Shown in pieces: positions 1 to 8,361 of a DNA stretch of 64,000 nucleotides. Location: positions 18,637 to 82,636 of the forward strand of contig CANNVE010000015.1 of assembly GCA_947525975.1 (NCBI GenBank), given 5' to 3'. The notes beneath the pieces were generated by a model. The model saw nothing but the letters and a program-made list of their open reading frames with translations. It ran no database searches and was not told where the DNA came from. Source of the stretch: an uncultured Muribaculaceae bacterium. Lineage in GTDB: Bacteria > Bacteroidota > Bacteroidia > Bacteroidales > Muribaculaceae. Within the stretch, counting starts at the first letter, position 1; each line of letters opens with the position of its first letter. The translations under genes were made by a program, and so were the position numbers.

Positions 1-1398
1 CACTCCTATGTATCCGGTGAATACGCCGGCCGACATGTTCCAGAATCCTGCATTGTAGTTGTTGATCGGGTCGGTGACCTTGAAGGTGGTGTACGTTAGT
101 TTCTGGCCGTTGGCTGCTGTCTGCTCTGTGCGGGCGTCGAAGTCAAAATTGCCCACGCAGTTGAAATAGGGCAGCTCGGGCTCTCCGGTGTCGATGCCGT
201 CGCGCACGGGCCTGATGTTGTAGGTGATGCCCTGCGAGGAGTTGAATCCTCCGCTCGAGCCTCCCGCGCCTGTGTCAGAGGGATTCAGGCGGGCGAGGTA
301 GAAATAGCCGTCGCTCATGCCGCTCCATCCCCAATTGAAGTGGAAGTAGTGGTCGCCGGCGTATCCGTCGCAGACGAAAGAGTGGCCGCCTTCTGAGCTG
401 CGGCCGTTGTATAGCACGGGCAGCCCTTGGCTCAGGTTGTCGTATATGATGTCTTCGAATTCGGCCGAGGAGCAGAAATCGCGGTATTTATAGCGCATGC
501 CGCGGCTGTATTTGAAATTGTTGATGAGCGCTGCGTCCTGATCGCGCGATACGGCTCCGCTGCCTCCCTGATAGGGGGAGTTGTATGTCATGTTGACCGA
601 AATGCCGCATGCGTACATTAGGTCGGCGACCGCCTTTGCCTGGGCATCGGTCCAGGCCGGTGTGCCGTCGGCATTGTATCCGTATGTGTCGAGCATATTG
701 TCCCAGTCGAATGCGTATTTTGAAAAGTCGCATGACAGGGTCTTTCCCACCACATTGCTATAGGGCTGCCATTCATATTTGTTTGAGCCTACGCCCACAT
801 CAGGCCATTTGTGGTAGTACATCACCTGGGCCATGGATGTGGCCACGCAGCCTGTCACGGTAGGCATTGTCTCGCCCGTGGGCGTGCCGTCGGTGGCGGT
901 GAGCTCAAGGGGCGGCGAGTAGAGGTTGTATGGAGCCTCCTGGTCCCAGCGCGATTTGAGCAGCGGCGCTATCGGACGCCTGTTGTCGGGAGCCACGGCA
1001 TATGCCTGATGGTCTGTATCTTTGTTGTTGAGGGCGTACTCCATCTCAAGGGCCATTTCGTCGAGAAACCATTTCATCGACGCCGGTATCGAGTCTGACT
1101 TGAAATTTCCGTTGTCGCCGTATCCCAGAAGGGCCGGGAATGCGTCGTCGGCCGATGCTATGATGTATCCGCCTGCGGCGCTGTTGTTGAATACGTATAG
1201 CATCGGGGCGCCTCCGTCGGCGTTGAACGTATGCGCCAATGCCGCCGTGTTCCGTGCGGGGGCCTTTTTCATCCCGTGCGCGGTGGGGGCTTCGAGCACT
1301 CGGTCAAGCGCCTCTTGTGGCGAAAGCCCGCGGGCAAAGGCGCTTCCGCTGATCAAAATGCAAATCGCGGTGATGCTGGGGGTAAACTTTATTTTCAT
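1..1398 (-). CDS. C10 family (streptopain-like) cysteine peptidase, 3' end outside window
   Basis: Secreted papain-fold cysteine protease. The first 466 codons are present and the frame runs off the left edge. Residues 1-21 form a signal peptide (hydrophobic TAICILISGSAFA). The following ~100 residues resemble the Spi-type propeptide of this family, with the typical GGYIIASADDAFPALLGYG stretch. The catalytic cysteine is Cys184 in TGCVATSMAQVMYYHKWP and the catalytic histidine is His339 in GGHSFVCDGY, followed by the family's HFNWGWSG. The start is supported by a good Bacteroidetes promoter that leaves a leader of about 20 bases. The missing C-terminus probably carries accessory or sorting domains, which cannot be judged here. 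It diverges from a giant secreted repeat protein. Family assignment is from direct motif reading; the substrate is unknown. Confidence 0.93.
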   Translation of the reverse strand, partial: MKIKFTPSITAICILISGSAFARGLSPQEALDRVLEAPTAHGMKKAPARNTAALAHTFNADGGAPMLYVFNNSAAGGYIIASADDAFPALLGYGDNGNFKSDSIPASMKWFLDEMALEMEYALNNKDTDHQAYAVAPDNRRPIAPLLKSRWDQEAPYNLYSPPLELTATDGTPTGETMPTVTGCVATSMAQVMYYHKWPDVGVGSNKYEWQPYSNVVGKTLSCDFSKYAFDWDNMLDTYGYNADGTPAWTDAQAKAVADLMYACGISVNMTYNSPYQGGSGAVSRDQDAALINNFKYSRGMRYKYRDFCSSAEFEDIIYDNLSQGLPVLYNGRSSEGGHSFVCDGYAGDHYFHFNWGWSGMSDGYFYLARLNPSDTGAGGSSGGFNSSQGITYNIRPVRDGIDTGEPELPYFNCVGNFDFDARTEQTAANGQKLTYTTFKVTDPINNYNAGFWNMSAGVFTGYIGV

Positions 1399-1419
1399 AA
1401 GTTTTGACTTTTGTTTGCA

Positions 1420-1451
1420 CAAAAGTACTCCTTAAAACTGAATAATCCAAA
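1420..1451 (-). promoter_or_regulatory. promoter of the C10 peptidase gene
   Basis: On the minus strand a TTTG (1451-1448) lies 20 bases before TACTTTTG (1427-1420), matching the Bacteroidetes -33/-7 pattern TTTG-N19-21-TAnnTTTG. The start codon follows about 21 bases later. Confidence 0.75.
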
Positions 1452-1594
1452 TCCGACATTGAAATATGTTGCAATTGTGCCCTTATTTTTTATAATTCCT
1501 TGTTTTTGATTAAACTGTATAAATATTAATGACACAAATGCTACTTTTTAGAGTTAAAAAGTGTTAATTAAGGACATTGATAAAATATTATTCC

Positions 1595-1602
1595 TAATTT
1601 TG
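1595..1602 (+). promoter_or_regulatory. candidate -7 box for the giant repeat protein gene
   Basis: TAATTTTG fits TAnnTTTG, but no well-spaced TTTG lies upstream (the nearest TTG leaves only 15 bases). If used, the mRNA would have a leader of roughly 155 bases. The rest of the AT-rich gap 1399-1766 shows nothing else that I recognise. Confidence 0.4.
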
Positions 1603-1766
1603 GCAAAATATTTACAATAAGCTATAAAAAAGTGAGGATTAAGTTAATTCCGGTAGGATTCGAGCCAAGGTGTTCCGACAGGTGAAGTTGTCCAAAATTT
1701 AAGCAGAATAAGGCTGCCTCCGTTTCCAGACATGAGGTGGTTAATCATTAATAAAAACCAATAGTT

Positions 1767-4700
1767 ATGAACAAACATCTACTTTCAACCACGGTAGTGT
1801 TGTTAGGCGTTGCCTCGGCTGCGGCTGTTTTGCCGCGGGTTGATCTCGACGCTGCGCGGCGTGCCATCGCCAATGAGGCTGAAGTCTCGCCGGCGGAGAT
1901 GACAAACGAAAGCGCCGTTGCGGCCAAGGAGGCTCCTGACCCGATGCAATGGAAACGCAGTGCTCTGACCGAAAATTCATTGGAGTTTGTTGATCTGTCA
2001 TTTGTCGACGCTCCATCGTCGGCCGACGGCCTGGCTGCCATCGGGCGGGCACTTCCCGCCATCGGTGGCCCGCAGGTGTTCAGGGCTCCGTCCAGAGCCG
2101 CAGGCTCGCCGAGTCTTGTGACAGGCACCTTCATATCGAAAGATCTGAACTATAATGATGTAAAATACGGATTCAGCCATGAGGTGGAGATAGTGGAAGG
2201 CACTGACTCCATCTCCATAAGCAACATATACGGCCAGGATTGCATAGTCAAGGCCTATGTCAACAAGACGACCGGAGAGGTGTCCGTGCCTCAGCAAAAA
2301 ATGTTTGAAAATGGCAGTTACGGCGATGTCGGCATCGTGCCGATATCGATACGCGACGGCAAATTCTATCTGGTGGATGGAGATCTCAAAGGCACACTCG
2401 GTGCTGACGGCACCATCGCGCTCAATTCATGGGCTGTGATGTGCATAGAGCAGGATGCCGAGGGCAATAAGGGAGAGAAGTATGGATCTTTGTTCAATGT
2501 ATTCTCAGAAAGCAGCCTTGTGGTGCCTAACATTACGGTTTCATGCAACAACGTTGCGCAGGACAAGCTGGAGATGTACATGGCTTACGTCGACCAGCCG
2601 TCTGACGGAGAGGCTGACTTCTACAATCTGATCAACCTCGGCAACGGCGTTGTGGCGTCGGCGCGAGTCACGAGCGACAAGCGCATAGTGATGTCGCCCC
2701 AGCTCATGTACAACAACATGTACTACGGGCCGTTCTACAACTACCCCGCCACCCTTTCATACGACGACGCCAACTCGAAGTGGAAGATTTCCGTTAATTC
2801 CAAAGGGAACATGGTGTTCACGCTTGACCAGGACGGCAATTATGTGATCGATGCCTATGCCATAGCCGCAAAGGCCAACACCTCGGCTGTGGGATACGCA
2901 TACAAAGATGTGGTGCTCGCTCTTGAGAGCGATATGCGCTATCCCGCCGCGGTCAAGATCGATATGCCGGGAACTGGCTCGGAGGCCGATCCTTATCAAG
3001 TGCGCTCAATCTCTGACATCACGGCCATGTCGCAGGCTTGCGAGGGTGGCGAATCGTTTGAGGGCGTATATTTCAAGTTGACCGCTGACCTCGACTACTC
3101 TGTAGTTAGCCCCACCGGATACATACCGGTCGGAACTGAAGAGACCCCCTTCGCGGGATCATTTGACGGCAATGGCAAGAAATTCAGCAATGTGGTTCTT
3201 GATGGCAAGGGCTTCAACCAGACAGCCATTTTCGGCGTGCTGGGCGAAAAAGCCTCGGTAGGCAATTTCACCGTGACAGGCGCGCGCGTCAAGGCCGGCG
3301 GAAGCAATGTGGCGGTAGTCGCTGCTCAGAGCGCCGGACGCATACATGACGTCGATGTCGAGCTGTCGGTCGTAGACTGCGATGGAGAGCTCGGAGCCGG
3401 CATAGTGGCGAATGCCACAGGCGGCGAGGTCGAGAATTGCTCATTCCGGGGCAATCTCACATCAGTGGGCAGCGGCGCCGGCATCGCGGCGCAAGCCGTG
3501 AGCACGACCATCAGAGACTGCCATGCGCGCGCCAACCTCGTCCTTGACGGCGCTTCAAGCTCCATGAACAAAGAGCTTGCCGGCATCGTCGGCACGGCCA
3601 TGAGGTCAGAGGTGCGCAATTGCTTCGTCATGGGCACACTGACCGACAAAGCCGGATACGGATACGTCGGCGGCCTGATCGGATATATGTACGACACAAA
3701 GATGACCCAGTCATTCAACACTGCGGCCATCTCGGCATCAAGGGCTGTCATGGGCAGCGCCCAGTCGGCAGATGACGGCGACACCAACACGGGCGGTCTC
3801 GTGGCCTACATTTCTGAGTCAGAGATGACTGACTGCTACAATGCGGGCACTATCATAAAGACTCAGCGCAGCAAGGGCGTAGGCGGCCTCATTGGCTATC
3901 TGGGCGTGAGCTATGTGTATTCATCCGTAGAGCCACCTTACATGAAGGGCGTCAGCACGGTAAAGAACTGCTACAATTCAGGCCAGATCATATCCACCTC
4001 GACAGATCCCAACAAGGGCATATTCGGAAACCGGTTTGTGACCGCCACCTGGACGGGCGACCTCCCGGAGGACGTATGCATATCTGATTGCTACTACGAC
4101 GGCCAGATCAATTCACTGCAGCATGAGAAATACTCAATGAAGACCGCTGATCTCACCGGCGCGCTGCCGTCTACGTTTGACTCTTCCGTATGGGAAGTAG
4201 AGGCCGGGAAATATCCCGTGCTGAAGAATACCGGCATCGGCTCGCACGCACGCGAACTTTCAGCCGCAGCGCTGACGCTGCGACCCAACGACAATGCCGA
4301 AAAGGTCAAGGTAGGCTTTGCCCTGTCGTCATCAGCCAATACGAGCTGGATGCTTAACTTCGACGCGGAGGCCGGCGAGACTGCAACCGAAACATCGGCC
4401 CTGAAGATGGACGGCTCGGCTGTGACCGTTAAGGACAAATACGCCAACTCTGTCATAGAGGCTCTCACCGCCGATGGCTGGGGCCTGAAGCTTTACAGGC
4501 TCTCAGTCGTGCCCAAGGTGTTTGATGGAGAGGGCACATCAGATGATCCCTACCTGATCAAGGTGCCCGGCGATTTCGCCAAGCTTGACGAGGCGGTCGG
4601 CACTTACGGCCAGGCTCACATCGGCGATTTCTTCACGATGACCAATGATATCGACTTTGCCGGCGGCGATGAATTCCATGGCGTGGGCTACGGCACATCC

Positions 4701-7700
4701 AATGAATTCCGCGCTTCATTTGACGGACGTGGCTTCACCGTAAAGGGGCTGAAGATCGATGCAGGCGTATATGACGACAAGGGAGCCGCGCTGGCCAACA
4801 AGTCTTTGATATACAACGGACTTTTCGGCATTGTCGGCACCGGAGGCTCTGTGCGCAACGTAATCATCGGCGATGACTGCGACTTCACGTTCTACAGCTA
4901 CGGCGGCTCTGTGGCCGGCCTCAGCAGCGGCGTTATCGAGAACTGCAAGAACTACGCCACCATCAATGGCATTTCCAACTATAATGGCGGCATCGTAGGC
5001 GTGAACTATGACGGCGGCGTGGTCAGGAATTGCTACAACGCCGGCGCCGTATATTTCGGCATAGCCAATGCAGGCGGCATAGCCGGATACAACCGAGCAA
5101 GCGGCGTGGTCGAGAATTGCCAGAACGACGGCAATGTGTTTAATAAAGTGGTGAACTCCGTTTCGGTGAAGACAAAGTCAAACACCGCTGGTGGCATCGT
5201 CGGCTACAACTACGGAGCCGTGGCCTCGTGTGTCAACAACGGGCAGGTGCGCGCCTATAACACAGTCGGCGGCATTGTGGGCACGGCTTACAATGACAAT
5301 GGCGAGTGCAGCGTGAGCGATTGCGTCAACAATGCTTTGGTGACGGCTATCGACGAGACCCTCTACAGAGGCGGCCTGGTGGGCAAGCTCAGCTCAAAGA
5401 TGAATCTTGAGGGCAACTACTATGACGCTTCAATCAACGTGAACGGCGCCGTAAACAACAACGGTGCTACAGGCGCTACAGGTCTCTCTTCAAAGGAACT
5501 CGTGTCAGGATCTGCGCTTGACGGGCTTGACGCCGAGGTGTTCGATTTCAAAGCCGGCTCATATCCTGTGCTGAAGGCCTATGCCGACGAGCCCGCATCA
5601 AAGGCTCTTCGGTCGCTTTACATCGCTTTCGAGCCTAAGGTGTTCCGCACAAATGTGATCATGGACACGCCGGTGTCGACGAGCGCTGACATATCTATGA
5701 CGCTTGAAAGCGGCAAGTCATTCTCGATCGACGGCGGATTCCTCAAAGTGGTTAAGCCCGAAGGCAATGAGCTCGCCACCGACAGCCTCACTGCTATGGC
5801 GGCAGGCCGATATGTAAAGACCTACAATCTCAGCGCTATTCCTACGATACTTAATGGTGACGGCACCCAGGAAAGCCCATACCTGATCGAGACGCCTGAG
5901 GATTGGAACAAACTCGCCGATTTCATGGAGAAATCAAAGTGGGAATACAGCGGCAATCATTTCCGCATCACCCAAGACCTCGACTTCAAGGGCGATTCAA
6001 TCAAGCTGCTTGCCGTGAATGGCGTCAACTTCAACGCCACGCTCGACGGCGACAGCCACACTGTCAAGAACTATGTGTACAAGAACCTTAACTTCAGCCT
6101 CACCAAGCTCGAAGGCCCCAACTACTACAAGGGCATGAATCTCGGCTTGATAGGCACGCTCGGCTCTGCCGGAACGATGAAGAACATGGTGCTCGACGGT
6201 TCGCTTCAAGGCTACAGATACCTTGGCTCGGCGGTTGGCGACAACTACGGACACATCGAAGGCATCACGCACAAGGGCACCGTAGAGACCATCAAGGAAG
6301 GTTATGTCGGCGGCATCGCCTACAAGTCGTTCTCCGGCTCAAGCATTGTCAACTGTGAGAATCTCGGCAACGTGATATCAATCAAAAACTATGCTTTTGG
6401 CATCGTATATGAGACCCAGGCATCGACATTGATTGAGAATTGCGCCAACCATGGCAGAGTGGAGGGCAAGACCGGCACAGTGGCCGGCATCGCATACAAG
6501 ATCGGCGGCACAGCCAAGGGCTGCGTCAATGACGGCGAGCTCGTGGGCAGCGCATCTCTCTATGGCATCGCTTTCACTGTCGACAAGACCGCACGCCTCG
6601 AAGATTGCGTCAACCGCACAGACATTGACCTCGCATCGCTCGAAAAGCCCGGCACAAATGCCGTGGGGCTTATAGGCACCCTCACTGCCCGCACCGAGGC
6701 TAATATCGACGGCGTGAGCGGCTATGTGATCAACTGTCACAACTATGGCGACATGAAAGCCAAGAGCTATGCTCTGGGCGCTTTCAATACAATCAATGAA
6801 GGCTGGACCATTGAGAATTGCTCTAACGAAGGTGATGTGACAGTGGTTCCCGCCAAGGCCACCGACTCTTCATACGCTTATGGCTTCGCAAGCTCTGCTA
6901 AATCGAAAACAGCCATGCACACCATCATCAAGAATTGCTATAACTCCGGTGATGTCATTGGTCAGGCCAGCGGCATAGCAGGCATGATTGGCGACGCCGC
7001 AAACTACACGGAGATTTATGACTGCTACAACCTTGGCAACGTGACAAATAGCACCACCAACGGCCTCACCACTGCCGGCCTCGTGGCCAAGCACAATGGC
7101 GTGATGGAGCGCTGCTTCAACACCGGCGATGTAGTGTCAGCAGGCAACGCCGTGGGTGGCCTTGTGGGCTACATGGCTGCCGGTGCCAATGATATGGCCG
7201 CTGCCATGCGCAATTGCTTCAACATCGGCAATGTGACCTCGACATACACCGGCACCAACTCTAACGGCAACGCAGGCGGCATCGGCGGATATCTCTCTAC
7301 CGCCAACGAGGCAACGCCTCACGAAGTGGTCAACTGCTTCAACACCGGCAATGTCACTGCCAACAAGCGCGTGGCCGGTCTGTTCGCCGGAGCGTTCCGC
7401 CCGTGGAGCATTGTGAAGGACTGCTACAATTCAGGCAAGATCACTTGTCTTGAGCCTGATGGCGAAGGACGCTACTACTGGAGCGGCACCACGTTCACAA
7501 ACAGTTACAAGTATAATGACGTATTTATGCTCGCAGGCCACTCAAATTGCTTCTATGATGTGACCGTCAACCCGGGAAGCCAATTCCGCGATGTGCCCGG
7601 CTCGGCAAAAACCACTCAGGAAATGCGAGATCTCCAAATCAGCGAGGCATACGTTTCGCTCGACCACAAGGGATACCCCGTGCTGAAAGAGTTTGCTGAA

Positions 7701-8156
7701 GAAGACGCATCTCACCTCGGATCGGCTCTGATCCTGATCGCAGACAAAGACGGCGAGGCTCATGACAACATCACTGACGGTATCGCCCTTGTAGGCCCGG
7801 CAGGCGCCGAATGGTATGCTGTCGACGTCAATGATGCCGCCACTGCCGCCGACAATGGTGAGACTGCGGCTCAGTCTACTCGCCTGAGCGTGAAGGATGG
7901 CATGGCATATCCCACCGCTCTCGGCAAAGCCCGCATCTATTGCGAATACAATGGCCTGCGCAAAAACTTTGACGTCAACGTCACTGTCACATCAGGCATC
8001 AGCGATTTCTTCGGAGACAAGGAAGTGAAATCAGTTGAATTCATCGACCTGCAGGGTCGCAGCATAGCGGCTCCCGCGCCCGGCTCGGTCTACATCATGC
8101 GCACCGTCTACACCGACGGCACCATGAAGGTTGAGAAGAGAGCAGCCGTGGATTGA
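1767..8156 (+). CDS. giant secreted GLUG-type beta-helix repeat protein (2129 aa)
   Basis: A very large exported protein. Residues 1-20 are a signal peptide (LLSTTVVLLGVASAAA). Three similar modules begin near residues 402, 921 and 1364, each opening with a G-G-D/E-PY-L/V segment, then a DLDF-like strand, an SFDGxG-like turn and a G-I-V/L-G segment. Each is followed by many short repeats of the form V/I-x-N/D-C-Y/F/V-N-x-G-x-V separated by GGIVGY-like links. Such GLUG repeats are known from bacterial surface proteins and normally build a right-handed beta-helix. The last ~55 residues (from SGISDFFGD through IDLQGRS to the end) resemble the C-terminal sorting tails of Bacteroidetes secreted proteins. 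Likely role: surface adhesin or matrix protein; this is inference. No enzymatic motif was seen. Codon use is GC-rich like its neighbours, so no sign of recent transfer. Confidence 0.85.
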   Translation: MNKHLLSTTVVLLGVASAAAVLPRVDLDAARRAIANEAEVSPAEMTNESAVAAKEAPDPMQWKRSALTENSLEFVDLSFVDAPSSADGLAAIGRALPAIGGPQVFRAPSRAAGSPSLVTGTFISKDLNYNDVKYGFSHEVEIVEGTDSISISNIYGQDCIVKAYVNKTTGEVSVPQQKMFENGSYGDVGIVPISIRDGKFYLVDGDLKGTLGADGTIALNSWAVMCIEQDAEGNKGEKYGSLFNVFSESSLVVPNITVSCNNVAQDKLEMYMAYVDQPSDGEADFYNLINLGNGVVASARVTSDKRIVMSPQLMYNNMYYGPFYNYPATLSYDDANSKWKISVNSKGNMVFTLDQDGNYVIDAYAIAAKANTSAVGYAYKDVVLALESDMRYPAAVKIDMPGTGSEADPYQVRSISDITAMSQACEGGESFEGVYFKLTADLDYSVVSPTGYIPVGTEETPFAGSFDGNGKKFSNVVLDGKGFNQTAIFGVLGEKASVGNFTVTGARVKAGGSNVAVVAAQSAGRIHDVDVELSVVDCDGELGAGIVANATGGEVENCSFRGNLTSVGSGAGIAAQAVSTTIRDCHARANLVLDGASSSMNKELAGIVGTAMRSEVRNCFVMGTLTDKAGYGYVGGLIGYMYDTKMTQSFNTAAISASRAVMGSAQSADDGDTNTGGLVAYISESEMTDCYNAGTIIKTQRSKGVGGLIGYLGVSYVYSSVEPPYMKGVSTVKNCYNSGQIISTSTDPNKGIFGNRFVTATWTGDLPEDVCISDCYYDGQINSLQHEKYSMKTADLTGALPSTFDSSVWEVEAGKYPVLKNTGIGSHARELSAAALTLRPNDNAEKVKVGFALSSSANTSWMLNFDAEAGETATETSALKMDGSAVTVKDKYANSVIEALTADGWGLKLYRLSVVPKVFDGEGTSDDPYLIKVPGDFAKLDEAVGTYGQAHIGDFFTMTNDIDFAGGDEFHGVGYGTSNEFRASFDGRGFTVKGLKIDAGVYDDKGAALANKSLIYNGLFGIVGTGGSVRNVIIGDDCDFTFYSYGGSVAGLSSGVIENCKNYATINGISNYNGGIVGVNYDGGVVRNCYNAGAVYFGIANAGGIAGYNRASGVVENCQNDGNVFNKVVNSVSVKTKSNTAGGIVGYNYGAVASCVNNGQVRAYNTVGGIVGTAYNDNGECSVSDCVNNALVTAIDETLYRGGLVGKLSSKMNLEGNYYDASINVNGAVNNNGATGATGLSSKELVSGSALDGLDAEVFDFKAGSYPVLKAYADEPASKALRSLYIAFEPKVFRTNVIMDTPVSTSADISMTLESGKSFSIDGGFLKVVKPEGNELATDSLTAMAAGRYVKTYNLSAIPTILNGDGTQESPYLIETPEDWNKLADFMEKSKWEYSGNHFRITQDLDFKGDSIKLLAVNGVNFNATLDGDSHTVKNYVYKNLNFSLTKLEGPNYYKGMNLGLIGTLGSAGTMKNMVLDGSLQGYRYLGSAVGDNYGHIEGITHKGTVETIKEGYVGGIAYKSFSGSSIVNCENLGNVISIKNYAFGIVYETQASTLIENCANHGRVEGKTGTVAGIAYKIGGTAKGCVNDGELVGSASLYGIAFTVDKTARLEDCVNRTDIDLASLEKPGTNAVGLIGTLTARTEANIDGVSGYVINCHNYGDMKAKSYALGAFNTINEGWTIENCSNEGDVTVVPAKATDSSYAYGFASSAKSKTAMHTIIKNCYNSGDVIGQASGIAGMIGDAANYTEIYDCYNLGNVTNSTTNGLTTAGLVAKHNGVMERCFNTGDVVSAGNAVGGLVGYMAAGANDMAAAMRNCFNIGNVTSTYTGTNSNGNAGGIGGYLSTANEATPHEVVNCFNTGNVTANKRVAGLFAGAFRPWSIVKDCYNSGKITCLEPDGEGRYYWSGTTFTNSYKYNDVFMLAGHSNCFYDVTVNPGSQFRDVPGSAKTTQEMRDLQISEAYVSLDHKGYPVLKEFAEEDASHLGSALILIADKDGEAHDNITDGIALVGPAGAEWYAVDVNDAATAADNGETAAQSTRLSVKDGMAYPTALGKARIYCEYNGLRKNFDVNVTVTSGISDFFGDKEVKSVEFIDLQGRSIAAPAPGSVYIMRTVYTDGTMKVEKRAAVD

Positions 8157-8170
8157 AGATAAGCCAATCA

Positions 8171-8237
8171 TCGCGCCGACAGCCGTCGGCGCGATTCACC
8201 TAAAAAGCCCGCTTGAAAAGTTTCAGGCGGGCTTTTT
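8171..8237. terminator. double hairpin, bidirectional terminator
   Basis: First a perfect 10-bp stem (8171-8180 with 8185-8194, loop AGCC). Then a long stem with AAAAAGCCCGC (8202-8212) opposite GCGGGCTTTTT (8227-8237), giving a T run on both strands. It ends the giant repeat gene and probably also the convergent SNF2 gene. Confidence 0.85.
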
Positions 8238-8243
8238 ATATGT

Positions 8244-8346
8244 GGAGGTGCGTTTCTCCGAAACGCACGTGCCAATTTTCAATCTACTTCAGCAACGCGC
8301 ACGTGCCCCCATCAATAGATTTCAGCAACACGCATGCGCCACCTCC
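8244..8346. repeat. 103-bp element with imperfect terminal inverted repeats and internal degenerate direct repeats
   Basis: GGAGGTG at 8244-8250 is mirrored by CACCTCC at 8340-8346. Inside are an 8-bp hairpin GTGCGTTT/AAACGCAC (8248-8268) and two related ~33-bp units, each beginning CGCACGTGCC or GCGCACGTGCC and ending TTCAGCAA, followed by a third partial CGCATGCGCC. It sits between the terminator and the SNF2 stop codon. Nature unknown. Confidence 0.5.
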
Positions 8347-8361
8347 ATCCTCCCTCGGGCT

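Noticed and set aside
1767..8156. Internal similarity taken as DNA tandem repeats or CRISPR-like array
   Set aside because: Repeats are only at protein level and diverged in DNA; no uniform repeat-spacer pattern exists. No CRISPR array was seen anywhere in the window.
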